From Picochlorum sp. 'celeri' (Eukaryota; Chlorophyta; Trebouxiophyceae), in assembly GCA_010909725.1 (NCBI GenBank), contig JAACMV010000023.1, forward strand, positions 310,001 through 374,000: a stretch of DNA of 64,000 nucleotides, given 5' to 3'. Both the position numbers and the translations under genes were made by a program. The notes beneath the pieces are model-generated. The model was not told where the DNA came from and made no database searches. It saw only the letters and a program-made list of their open reading frames with translations. Position 1 is the first letter of the stretch, and each line of letters begins with the position of its first letter. Below are positions 28,949-38,628 of this stretch, in pieces.

Positions 28949-29267
28949 TGAATTCAAATATGTGGACATTGGTTGTGATATTCCATAACCAGGCTTATGT
29001 TGGCGGGAGGACTGAGATTATGTTCTCTCTTTGTGCAGCAATAGTGAGCATTTTGCATGTGCTACATGGTATTGAAGCATGTATGTATTGATTGATTGAT
29101 TCTTCAGTAATAGTAGTAGTAGCAGTGTAATCAATTAGAATGTTGTTTGTATACAGCATTGTTGTTCCCCTTGGAAGGGGAATGAAATTTCATCCATCCA
29201 TGAAATACTACTCTACAGTACACACATGAGTGTTACATGACATACATGGATACAACTTTGATAATAA
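28949..29267. other. Intergenic, nothing recognised
   Basis: 319 bases between convergent genes. Contains short simple repeats (ATTGATTG and TAGTAGTAG near 29088-29122) and a GGGGAA/TTCCCC dyad around 29165-29182. No gene seen. Confidence 0.4.
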
Positions 29268-30469
29268 TCATTGTTCTTCTTGAGCATTGTATGGGTTCCA
29301 TCCTGCCGGGAATGTAAAGATGTGGATTGATTGATCTTTTTGATCGCATTGGAATGGTTGCCTTGACTTTACCTTGTCTGAGACAAGCACAAGTCTATAT
29401 TCATCCAGGAATTGTATTCCTTCAACGTTGCAATAAATCTTGGCACACTGCATACATTTATTTTACGATATCAGTAGGTGTGATTGGAGACAAGCAAATA
29501 TATTAGAATAACACGTACATGATTGTCCCGAGGAAGATGATACACTCTGTAGGAACTGTCATTGTCTGGAAACGACAAGGTCTCAATGTCAAAGTCACTG
29601 ACGAATACAGCGGCATCCTCCTGACTTACTATCGCAATTTTACCGAGGTCGGTGTGAATAGCCATGCCAGCATAGTCTTGGAAATTGGCAAAGGAAGGAA
29701 TGTCAATAACGGATGTGGGCGACCAGACACATCCATCCTCAGCAGTCTGCTGCAGAGTGGACACCACAATCTTTCCATTACCACGGTCTCTCCCACGAGA
29801 ACCACCTTGGCAGTGATTTCCTTCACACAGCCCCAACAAGGTCGGCACCCCGTTCAGATTCACGTACGCAATGCCTTCAAATCCCTTGTTCTCATGCGTC
29901 AGCTCAAAGTCAACCTTGCACTTGTCCAGAATGTCGTATCCAGACAAATCTGGTTTTATCTTTGCAACAGTAACAAATGGTTTGTACGAATCTTCATGAT
30001 GTACAGCCTCGTGAAGCAACAACCATGTTTCGTTCTCTGGGACATATGCAATCCCTTCAAAGTCAGATTCCTCCACCCGGTCTCCAATCAGTGTATTGTG
30101 CTCCCCTCGGAAGGAGAATCGATCATCCGTGTACCCAAGCGACATGGATGAGTCAAATACAACGTAATACTTGCCATCAAGGGTAGCAATATCGGATCCC
30201 TCGAATTTCGTCTGATTCCGAAGGTTTGGAAACAGGCCACTGAATTTTGCCTCCTTGACTGCCTGCAGTGTGAAGGCTCGATATTCACGCTGATGGCAAA
30301 ACTCATCCTCGTGCTTTTCCTTTTTCTTGAATATATTTGTGAAGGAAGTGAATGGTGACAGCGCAGTTGCCTCTGCGAGAGAGAAACCCTGCGCTGCATT
30401 CGCAGGAGTGATTGTCCCCGTGAAGAGAACAAAAATCACGCCGATCAAGAGACCGAAAGGCGAACCCAT
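29268..30469 (-). CDS. Secreted protein with repeated FEGIAYV motifs (propeller-like)
   Basis: Exons in transcript order are 30469-29519 and 29447-29268 (71-nt intron, GTACGT...ATGCAG, phase 0), giving 376 residues. MGSPFGLLIGVIFVLFTGTITPANA is a clear signal peptide, which decides the ATG at 30469 although the frame is open further upstream. Repeated blade-like motifs are visible: KFEGSDIATLDGKYYVVFDS, SDFEGIAYVPENETWLLLHE, KGFEGIAYVNLNGVPTLLGL and, in the second exon, IQFLDEYRLVLVSDK. The pattern of FEGI/A followed by a strand ending in a charged residue resembles beta-propellers of the phytase-like/esterase-like group. No catalytic assignment is possible. Several cysteines (CHQRE, CEGNHC, CAKIYC) suggest disulfides in an extracellular protein. 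Confidence 0.68.
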
Positions 30470-32138
30470 ATTTTTCTTGCAATAAAAAGATGTTTTTATC
30501 GTGTCGTAACTTGCCAAGGTCACAACCACAAGGCTGTCGTATATGATACGGGGGCAGATCTGCTCTGTTGATGGGCAGTACTGGAGCCAACATGTGCGAG
30601 ATGTGCACATTCAGGAAGTATTCGACTGGACTCCAGAGATTTGGTTCTTGAATGAATGACAATCAAAAGCAATAGGTTGGTTTCCTTCGGCAAAGATTCG
30701 TCGCAGATCTAGTTCTGCCAAAGAAGATGGAAAAAAAAGGGATGAATGTACCGGCAATGAATTGTGGCCTTGCAAGGCCTCAATGGCATGCTTGCTCCAG
30801 GGGCACGCCTTAAAGATCATTGTCCGCTTTTGAGGTCAAATTCCATTCCAGTGAGTACGTAAAACGAAGAAAATTATGTTTAATATGTATGCAATATGTA
30901 TGGTGCTGTCATGAAGTTCTGGCATCAATATAGCTTCAAAAGCCACAGAATAAAAGCATGCATCGACATCGTCTCACTGTATCGCTTCATTCTTATAAAT
31001 ATCTCACTATGAGGAGGAAACAAAAACAAAGGAAAAGGAACCACCATCAACCATAATATGGAATAAAGGCGTGCCTGTAATCCTCAGACGCTGCCTTTTG
31101 CATCCCACCATCGACCTCATCAGCAATGTGCACGAGATCATCGTATGTTTCTACATCTCCTGGATGTAAAAATGCTTCGTATTCAACGTCCCGAGGAGAC
31201 CGTACCACAGCACCCTCCAGCTCACAGGGTGTGTGGTCAACCCTGTTTGCTAAAGCTGGCCCAAGGCTGGGCACTTGAACCTTCAACCTTCTACCGTCAG
31301 ATCTATCTTGGGTATTCATATATACAATTGATGCCTGCGCTGTCGCAATATGTATGCCACGACGGACACGATGTCGGAAATTGGATCCCTGTTTATTTAT
31401 TAAAGTACGTTGGGTTTTACGCTGGTATTAACTAATGATGCGGATTCGTATTGTTCCGAGTATGGAAAATATAAATCCAAGTACTATTCTTTGGTTTCTT
31501 GATACGTGAATGTATGATTGTAGAATTTTCTTTTGATCGTCTCGGGACCGCATGGCGCGTTATGTGGAGGAAACGACACGTGGCCAGCGTCCTCGAGACC
31601 TGCTCTTTTGACCATGCCAAAGGCATGGTGGTCCGTCATATTCTATTTGAATATGTGTCTGGGCACTGTATAAAGTGCTCAGATAGATAGTACTGTAGAT
31701 CTTCTGACCATCTGTGTGTCAACAGCGTCCTCTGACGTGAGAGTAGTAGAAGAAGAAGAAGGTACGCACCATGGGGGGTTGCACCATGCAGTTCAACATT
31801 GAATATGTCAGCTCTTTCTTGTAGAGCACAGTCGGCATGATGGCATCACAACAAAATGCAGTCATACTCTTGTGTCAGAGATGTAACGCATTTCTATGAT
31901 GAATGTCATATTTTTGAATGCATGGCATTCTCCTACAGAATAAGAATTGTAATTTTTGAGTGGTTAGAGAAGCATTGCCTGTCAAAAGTATCGGTTGATG
32001 GGACAGTATATATCCATGGACGGATGGCCACAGAATTGGATGAGATGAGAATTGAACACCGTTTGCAGCCTCCTTTGATGTCTTATTTATAACAATCATC
32101 GAATTAGCAGCGCTTGCGAAGCGATTGTTGTGGTCTTC
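30470..32138. other. Long intergenic region with one possible small gene
   Basis: 1669 bases between the divergent secreted-protein and HCF173 genes. Apart from the weak small frame at 31047-31319 I see no gene, tRNA or large repeat. It is the longest gene-poor stretch in the window and may hold UTRs, promoters or an undetected RNA. Confidence 0.45.
31047..31319 (-). CDS. Possible small protein, 90 residues
   Basis: An ATG-initiated frame in an otherwise empty region. The sequence (MNTQDRSDGRRLKVQVPSLG, then DHTPCELEGAVVRSPRDVEY, ending YRHAFIPYYG) has a mixed, non-repetitive composition that looks protein-like, with an aromatic C-terminus. No family recognised and no opposite-strand gene explains the frame. 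It could equally be chance. Confidence 0.35.
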   Translation of the reverse strand: MNTQDRSDGRRLKVQVPSLGPALANRVDHTPCELEGAVVRSPRDVEYEAFLHPGDVETYDDLVHIADEVDGGMQKAASEDYRHAFIPYYG

Positions 32139-34118
32139 ATGTTTGCACCAACAAAGGCCCTTGGAAGCGCTGAGGCACACGCAGCTGTGTCCTCTTATGG
32201 CTCCACTGGTGGCAGCCGAATGCTACCAGTGGCACGCTCATTTACATTTGGACCTATAATGTACCATAAAGCGAGCGTACACACGCCCATCGGGGTATGT
32301 TCTGTGAGGCGTTGGAAACTGTTGGACCGCAGCAGCAGACGTCTCAAGGGTGAGCATATCACCCTGTGCAAGGCGACAGGCGGGTCTTCAGAAGACGAAG
32401 AGAATGAGAAAACATCTGAAGAAGAAGATTCCTCGCAGGAGGAAAAGACGAGTCGTCGAGAGTCGTCGTCATCAAAGAATGCTCCATTGAGTTTGGATGA
32501 TTTTAATCCCATCAAAATGGGAAGGAAGAGTAGAAAAGCATTCGATTCGGTGGTTGCAGCAGATGGAGAGAACGTCACTTTAGAAGATTTAAATCCCATC
32601 TCAATGGGAAAGAGATCCAGAAAGGTCTTTGATGATGTTTGGACACAGTTGCAGAGGATTGGTGGTCCATCCAGAACAGTGGTGGAGGCAGAATCATTTG
32701 ATCTTCCAGAAGTATTTGAATCCCCTCAGGCCCTTTCAACAACTGTGCTTGTTGTTGGAGCGACAGGAAGAGTGGGTAAAGTGCTCGTCAGGAAACTGCT
32801 GTTGCGTGGATATACAGTCAAGGCTCTTGTCCGCAGGCGTTCTGGGGAGGAAGAGGAAGATGTGATGGAATCCATTCCTCAGTCGGTGGAGGTGATTGAA
32901 GGAGATGTGGGTGATTATAAGGCATGTAGGAAGGCCGTAGAGGGAGTTGATAAGGTTCTGTTTTGTGCCGCAGCAAGGTCTACCTTGACAGCTGATTTGA
33001 ACAGGGTTGATGCTGATGGTGTGGGTACAGTTGCAAGAGCCCTCCAGGACGCCCGAAATGCCTTGGCCCGCAAAGAGGGTGCTGTTGCGTCATCTTCCAA
33101 GATGAGCATTGCTGATTTTAGCGACGAAGCTGATCAGGAGGCGTGGGATATTGGGCACGTGGGACCAGCTCCTGAGGAAATGGAGGGCAGTGGTTTCTAT
33201 GCAGAGACGCGCCGTAAAGCACTGAGCAGAGCCAGAGATATTGCTGATGCGTTGATCAACGAAAAAGATCATCTAGTATTTGAAGGTGCTGTGTACTCCC
33301 GTAACGGGTATGCCATCGTTGATGCAGAGATTGGTGATCAGGTGAGGAATGGTATTGCAAGCAGTGATGGCTTGGTCATGAGGATTCTTGGCGATGGGCA
33401 GCCATACACAGCCATGGTGGAGACTGATGATGGAAGGGTATTCTCGTACAGATTCAGATCTAGTTTGGGATACTCCACTGTCCGCATTCCTTTCACCATG
33501 TTTTCTCCAGACGTGATTTCAGCAGAGGATCCAGCCAGCAATATTCTCGAGCCCAGAGAAATTGTGTCACTGGGTATCAAATTCGAGCCAAGTAAGAAGA
33601 CCATGGACCAACTCGTTGTTCCAGGGCAGTCCGTGTATGACAATGCAGCAAATAGATTTAAACTCGAAATTGATTGGATCAAAGCATTGCCAGGTGGCAT
33701 AGAGACTGATTTCATCCTCGTCTCTTGTGGAGGAGCTCAGAGAGCCGAGTGGTCATTCGATGAGACCGTTCGGGAGCGTGTCGTGTCTGCAAAAAGAAAA
33801 GGAGAAGCCATTCTCCGAAGCAGTGGATTGGGATACACCATTGTGCGTCCAGGAGCTCTGGTTGAAGAAGCTGGAGGATACAAAGCACTTGTTTTTGACC
33901 AAGGAAATAGAATCACGCAGCCAGTCGCATGCGCTGATGTTGCAGACGTTTGCTTAAAAGCACTTCATGACCCATTAGCAAGAAACAAAACATTTGAAGT
34001 CTGCTGGGAGTACACTCCCGAGCAAGGACTGGAGAACTATGAACTTGTGGCCCATCTGCCAGACAAGGCAAACAATTACTTGTCACCTGCCTTGGCAACA
34101 CTTCAGAGTAATACCTAA
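32139..34118 (+). CDS. HCF173: HCF173-like plastid protein: NmrA/SDR fold interrupted by CIA30 domain
   Basis: In plants HCF173 binds the psbA mRNA and promotes translation of photosystem II protein D1. The 659-residue frame starts MFAPTKALGSAEAHAAVSSY, a transit-like leader; the upstream GTG in the same frame is not needed. An acidic Ser/Glu linker follows, then two copies of a short motif (LDDFNPIKMGRKSRKAFD and LEDLNPISMGKRSRKVFD) that HCF173 proteins carry. A Rossmann domain begins TVLVVGATGRVGKVLVRKLL. The CIA30-like beta-domain (GLVMRILGDGQPYTAM... and VSLGIKFEPSKKTMDQL) is inserted, and the SDR fold resumes with YTIVRPGALVEEAGG. The GSA gene follows on the same strand. Confidence 0.86.
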   Translation: MFAPTKALGSAEAHAAVSSYGSTGGSRMLPVARSFTFGPIMYHKASVHTPIGVCSVRRWKLLDRSSRRLKGEHITLCKATGGSSEDEENEKTSEEEDSSQEEKTSRRESSSSKNAPLSLDDFNPIKMGRKSRKAFDSVVAADGENVTLEDLNPISMGKRSRKVFDDVWTQLQRIGGPSRTVVEAESFDLPEVFESPQALSTTVLVVGATGRVGKVLVRKLLLRGYTVKALVRRRSGEEEEDVMESIPQSVEVIEGDVGDYKACRKAVEGVDKVLFCAAARSTLTADLNRVDADGVGTVARALQDARNALARKEGAVASSSKMSIADFSDEADQEAWDIGHVGPAPEEMEGSGFYAETRRKALSRARDIADALINEKDHLVFEGAVYSRNGYAIVDAEIGDQVRNGIASSDGLVMRILGDGQPYTAMVETDDGRVFSYRFRSSLGYSTVRIPFTMFSPDVISAEDPASNILEPREIVSLGIKFEPSKKTMDQLVVPGQSVYDNAANRFKLEIDWIKALPGGIETDFILVSCGGAQRAEWSFDETVRERVVSAKRKGEAILRSSGLGYTIVRPGALVEEAGGYKALVFDQGNRITQPVACADVADVCLKALHDPLARNKTFEVCWEYTPEQGLENYELVAHLPDKANNYLSPALATLQSNT

Positions 34119-34390
34119 TAATGTAAGCCTACAAGATGAATTCTTAGAAGAGTTTCTTTCGAGATCGAGAGAGAGAGACTGCTCATGAAAACAACCTGGT
34201 GTAGCACGTGTTTCTGGGACACCACACCACACCAAAAAGTCCACGCGGCCGCGGTCCATTCTGGATAAGACGGTGAGCAGTCACCATATCCAATCCGCTC
34301 CCGGAGCTTTTATGCAACGAACGGCCACGAACATCCATACATTCTAAACTATATATATAATTCCAGTATTCAAGGTACTACGTATAGAAA

Positions 34391-35929
34391 ATGCAGACTG
34401 TATCAGCAAACAAGACCTTTTTGGGCACCGCTCTCACAGCATCTCGTCCAGTGAACAGACAGGCACCACGTCGTGCGATGGCTACCCAGGCATCTGCTGC
34501 CACTGCATTTAACACAAAGCGTTCAGAGGAGGTACGTTGTTGGAAATGAACGTCTTTGTAGGGTTTCCTGAGGGATCCTTCACGCCGGCCATCTCGAAGA
34601 TCTCTGCCAATGCTCTCGCGATATTCTCTACGGCAACGCATAACAGTATCCATATGAGTGTAGATTATCACTGAAGCCAAGGAGCTTCTTCCAGGAGGAG
34701 TGAACTCTCCAGTCCGTGCTTTCAAGTCTGTGGGTGGACAGCCTATCGTGTTCGACCACGTCAAGGGCGCATACTGCTGGGATGTCGATGGAAACAAGTA
34801 CATTGACTATGTTGGATCCTGGGGACCAGCCATTGTTGGACATGCCCACGATGAAGTGGTTGCTGCTTTGCAGGAGCAGCTTCTCAAGGGAACATCATTC
34901 GGTGCCCCTTGCGAATTGGAGAATGTGCTTGCCAAGATGGTCATCGACAGAGTGCCATCTTGCGAGATGGTTCGTTTCGTCAACTCTGGAACAGAGGCTT
35001 GCTTGTCTGTTGTCCGTTTGATGAGAGCCTTCACCAAGCGTGAGAAGATTATCAAGTTCACAGGATGCTATCACGGACACGGTGACCAGTTCTTGGTTGC
35101 TGCTGGATCTGGTGTCCTTACTCTTGGTCTTGCTGACTCTCCAGGAGTTCCAGCAACCACTGCCGCTGCCACATTGACCGCCAAGTACAACGATTTGGAC
35201 TCTGTCAGGGCACTCTTTGAGGCCAACCCAGGAGAGATTGCTGGTTTGATTTTGGAGCCAGTTGTCGGAAACTCTGGATTCATTGAGCCAACCAAGGAAT
35301 TCCTCGTAGGACTCAAGGAAATCTGCGCCGAGAATGGAGCTCTTCTTTGCTTCGATGAGGTCATGACTGGATTCAGAATTGCCAAGGGATGTGCACAGGA
35401 GCACTTTGGTGTGACCCCAGATTTGACCACCATGGGTAAGGTTATCGGAGGAGGACTCCCAGTCGGAGCTTATGGAGGTCGCAGAGACATCATGGAGATG
35501 GTTGCTCCAGCAGGACCAATGTACCAGGCAGGTACCTTGTCAGGAAACCCACTTGCCATGGTTGCAGGAATCAAGACTTTGGAGATTCTTGGCCGCCCAG
35601 GTGCATATGAGCACCTCGACAACATCACCAAGAGATTGATCAACGGTATCTTGGAGGCAGGAAAGGAGACTGGACATGCCATGTGCGGATCCTCCATCTC
35701 TGGAATGTATGGATTCTTCTTCACTGAGGGACCAGTCTCCAGCTTTGAGGATGCCACCAAGTCTGACACTGCCAAGTTTGGTAAATTCCATAGAGCCATG
35801 CTTGAGAGAGGAGTCTACTTTGCTCCATCTCAGTTCGAGGCTGGATTCACCTCTCTTGCCCACACTGAGGCTGATATTGATCAGACTATTGAGGCAGTTA
35901 GAGATGCACTCAAGAGCATTGATCCATAA
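34391..35929 (+). CDS. GSA: Glutamate-1-semialdehyde 2,1-aminomutase, plastid
   Basis: Converts glutamate-1-semialdehyde to 5-aminolevulinate, the precursor of chlorophyll and haem. Exons 34391-34531 and 34664-35929 (132-nt intron, GTACGT...GTGTAG) give 468 residues. The first exon encodes the transit peptide ([20 protein letters not shown]...RRAMATQAS) and the second starts [20 protein letters not shown], the usual mature start. Motifs are [33 protein letters not shown] and [16 protein letters not shown], and the PLP lysine lies in [18 protein letters not shown]. Codon use is strongly skewed (Gly mostly GGA, Pro mostly CCA, C-ending codons for Asn, Tyr and Phe), as expected for a highly expressed gene and unlike most neighbours. 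Confidence 0.96.
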
Positions 35930-36005
35930 ATAATTTTGTTGCATCCATAGCATTCTGACTATTCTTTGTAAAAGCAAATACGCATATACAATGTCATTCA
36001 TTCAT

Positions 36006-37277
36006 TCATGAACTGGAAACACGGACAAGGAGGCAGGTGATGCACCAAACATTGATGGCAAAGAAGACAATGCCAGCAACCCATACAAACAGATGGACAG
36101 GATACCCTTGAAACTCTAATAGATATGCCCAAGCTAGCCAATGAGCCAAACCAAGAGGCCATGCGATGGCTGCTGCAATCAGACCCTTGTTCTCCTGCCT
36201 CCCGCTGTGTTTGACAAGCTGAGGCAGCACAAGTGGTACCCAAGAAAGGTACCACACGAAATACTGCGCCGTCGATACTTTATTGAAACATACAAAAGCC
36301 ATAGATTGTATCATAAACGCCATGGCAACATCAGTCGATGCTACCTTATGAGAAATGAAGAGCTGCATGGCAAGTCCAGCCATGCCAAACCATGCCCCTG
36401 TGTCACCCAAGGCGTCCATTGATCCCACCCGCAGATACGCAGGATAAAAGTATGGTGAAAAATTATGGCGTGGATCTACTCGAGAGAGGTGATAGAGGTA
36501 CGTTTCTTCTAAAAACTCCATACCATAAAACCAGTGCATGGCCCCTCCTAAAATTAGAAACACAAGCCCAGACAGCACACCAAACACAAATCCATCTACA
36601 GATACATACTTTCTAAAAAGACTCCATATTGTAGTGCTCTTTTCATTTGTTGTTTTGTTGGGGTCGTGTGCCAAATGTATCAAGATACTGGGAGCAAACA
36701 CAATGGGATAAATCCTCCAATGCACAGCAAGACCATACAAAAGTGCAGCCAGGATCACCCGTCTCTTCTCTAACATATATACTAATCCCATCAACATGCA
36801 GACAACTATAGCTTCTCCGTTACCTCTGGTCGATATCGTGGCTGTGAATGGACTATATAGCCACAATCCAATGCACAGACACCTGACAGTTGCTGATGTC
36901 ACACCCTTGTCATACAAAATCAGCAACATAATCCTACACACATGACACATTCTTCATTAGAAAAGAAAACTGACATGTAAACAATCAAGCAAGTCGTACA
37001 TGGCCGCCATGATATCACACATGCTGAACAGAACCTTGCCATACTCTGGGAAAAGACAGTTGGGCAACAACAGTCCAGCCAACAGCGGAGTATATCGGTA
37101 GGTCGATCGCTCATACGGTGACGCCCCATCCTTGATGAAATTCGCAGCATCTGAATACACTTTATAATCAATATCAGTATATGGAACCTCCAACTTCGAA
37201 TCTTGCCAACGACCGAAAGCAATAAGACCAACTCTAACCACCACCGCCAACTGCAACAATCTGGTCTCTGCAGACAT
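36006..37277 (-). CDS. PIGM: GPI mannosyltransferase 1 (PIG-M / GPI14)
   Basis: The ER enzyme that adds the first mannose to the GPI anchor precursor, using dolichol-phosphate mannose. Exons in transcript order are 37277-37000 and 36933-36006 (66-nt intron, GTACGA...GTGTAG, phase 2), giving 401 residues. The luminal catalytic motif is D35-I36-D37 in PYTDIDYKVYSDAA, followed by GASPYERSTYRYTPLLAGLL. The second exon carries YSPFTATISTRGNGEAIV and GLAVHWRIYPIVFAPSI, and further transmembrane segments to NKVSTAQYFVWYLSWVPL. The junction CDIMAAM-IMLLILYDKG keeps the hydrophobic helix. The start is the first ATG after a non-ATG open stretch. Confidence 0.9.
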
Positions 37278-37626
37278 TGGATACGACACTGAAATGGGTC
37301 GATATTTTTATTTTGAAAATATGGTATGCTACATGTGCAGCATTTTACAGGGACGATTGGTTTCATATGAAACAAAAAACTCCTTAAATTAGAATTAAAT
37401 AGATCCTCTTGTTGATCAGATGATCCTTGCAATGGCAGTGCTTCCTTGATAGTAGAAAAAAAACTGGAAACGAGAATGTATTCATATGCATTATGAAAAT
37501 GAATGCAAGACGACAGTCATAAGATCGTGACAAGCTGCACACTTTCAAATTGCAAAACGTATCTGCAGGATTTCGGAGAGTATTTTCCAGTAGGCTCTTT
37601 GATAGATTAGAACTTCAATTTTAAGG
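37278..37626. promoter_or_regulatory. Divergent promoter region between PIGM and the VTE6-like gene
   Basis: A 349-base gap between start codons facing away from each other. It is AT-rich with short runs (TTAAATTAGAATTAAATAG near 37384-37402). No specific element can be named. Confidence 0.35.
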
Positions 37627-38622
37627 ATGACAGTCAATCTGATGACGGCTCGACATGGTGGACTGAGTACAGTGAGGTTTGGGTTTGGAAGACAAGTGCC
37701 TGGCTTAAAAAATGCAGTTCAGCAGTCTGTGGCTCAGAAGGATGCTGTGCTTCATAGATCAATAATTGTGGCACAGAAGAATAAATTCCTTCCATATCAG
37801 CCACATAATGACCAATGGATGCCTAGACGCACATGTATAGTGCCAAGATCTGGAGTATCAATACCTCCACTGGAGATGTCAAGTCTCTTGGCTTCTCAGC
37901 CTGGTCCATGGGTCGGTATCGCTGCGAACACCTTGGTATATATTCTTGGAAATAAAGTGTTACTGCGTGGCTTGACATGGGAAGGGTATTACAGTTCCTG
38001 GGTGCTTGGGGCCTTGAGTTTCTCAGCATTTGGAGTGTATGGGTATTCTGTGGTTTGCTTGTATTTTATAGTAGGCAGCTGGGTGACAAAGTTGAAGATG
38101 GAAGTTAAAGAAAAAGAAGGGACGGCAGAAGCGAGGGGTGGTAGACGTGGAATAGGAAGTGTACTGGGGTCTGGTGTTGCAGGCATGGCTTGTGCTGCCT
38201 TGGCGCTCTCACCCTTGCCTCTTGAATATACCATGCTTCAGGTGGGATTCTTGGCTAGTTTTTGCAGTAAACTCTCTGATACAGTGTCGAGTGAGATAGG
38301 GAAAGCGTATGGTCGAACAACGTATTTAGCAACCACGTTTGCGCCTGTACCAAGGGGTACAGAGGGAGCAGTAAGTGCAGAGGGCACACTTGCAGGGGTT
38401 GTGGCATCTGTGGTCCTATCGGGGTATGCATTTTTGGTGCATATGATAGATATAAAAGGCCTTTTATGTGTTGTTTCTGCATCGTTGATTGCAAATTATA
38501 TAGAGAGCGTTATTGGAGCAACCTTTCAGGATACCGTTCCATGGCTGACAAATAATGTAGTGAATATGATTCAAATCACTCTGGCTTCCTTCATAGCCAT
38601 GGGTCTATTTTTTGCATTTTAA
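37627..38622 (+). CDS. VTE6: DUF92-family membrane kinase, VTE6-like (phytyl-phosphate kinase)
   Basis: In plants VTE6 phosphorylates phytyl-phosphate to phytyl-diphosphate at the plastid envelope, recycling chlorophyll phytol into tocopherol. The 331-residue protein has a basic plastid-type leader (MTVNLMTARHGGLSTVRFGF) and several hydrophobic helices. Family signatures are FLASFCSKLSDTVSSEIGKAYG, TFAPVPRGTEGAVSAEGTLAG and IESVIGATFQD, and near the end LTNNVVNMIQITLASFIA. The first of these contains the conserved acidic and serine residues of the domain. DUF92 also covers other prenyl-alcohol kinases, so exact substrate is inferred from the plastid leader. The stop codon lies six bases from that of the next, convergent gene. 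Confidence 0.8.
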   Translation: MTVNLMTARHGGLSTVRFGFGRQVPGLKNAVQQSVAQKDAVLHRSIIVAQKNKFLPYQPHNDQWMPRRTCIVPRSGVSIPPLEMSSLLASQPGPWVGIAANTLVYILGNKVLLRGLTWEGYYSSWVLGALSFSAFGVYGYSVVCLYFIVGSWVTKLKMEVKEKEGTAEARGGRRGIGSVLGSGVAGMACAALALSPLPLEYTMLQVGFLASFCSKLSDTVSSEIGKAYGRTTYLATTFAPVPRGTEGAVSAEGTLAGVVASVVLSGYAFLVHMIDIKGLLCVVSASLIANYIESVIGATFQDTVPWLTNNVVNMIQITLASFIAMGLFFAF

Positions 38623-38628
38623 AATCCA

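Noticed and set aside
29519..30151. 210-codon plus-strand frame
   Set aside because: Antisense shadow of the secreted FEGIAYV protein gene, with Cys- and His-rich random composition.
30611..30820. Minus-strand frame starting MIFKACPWSKHAIEAL, reminiscent of a glutaredoxin active site
   Set aside because: The downstream sequence has no TVP loop or GG-D segment of glutaredoxins, and the possible GT-AG intron within it puts the next exon out of frame. Treated as chance.
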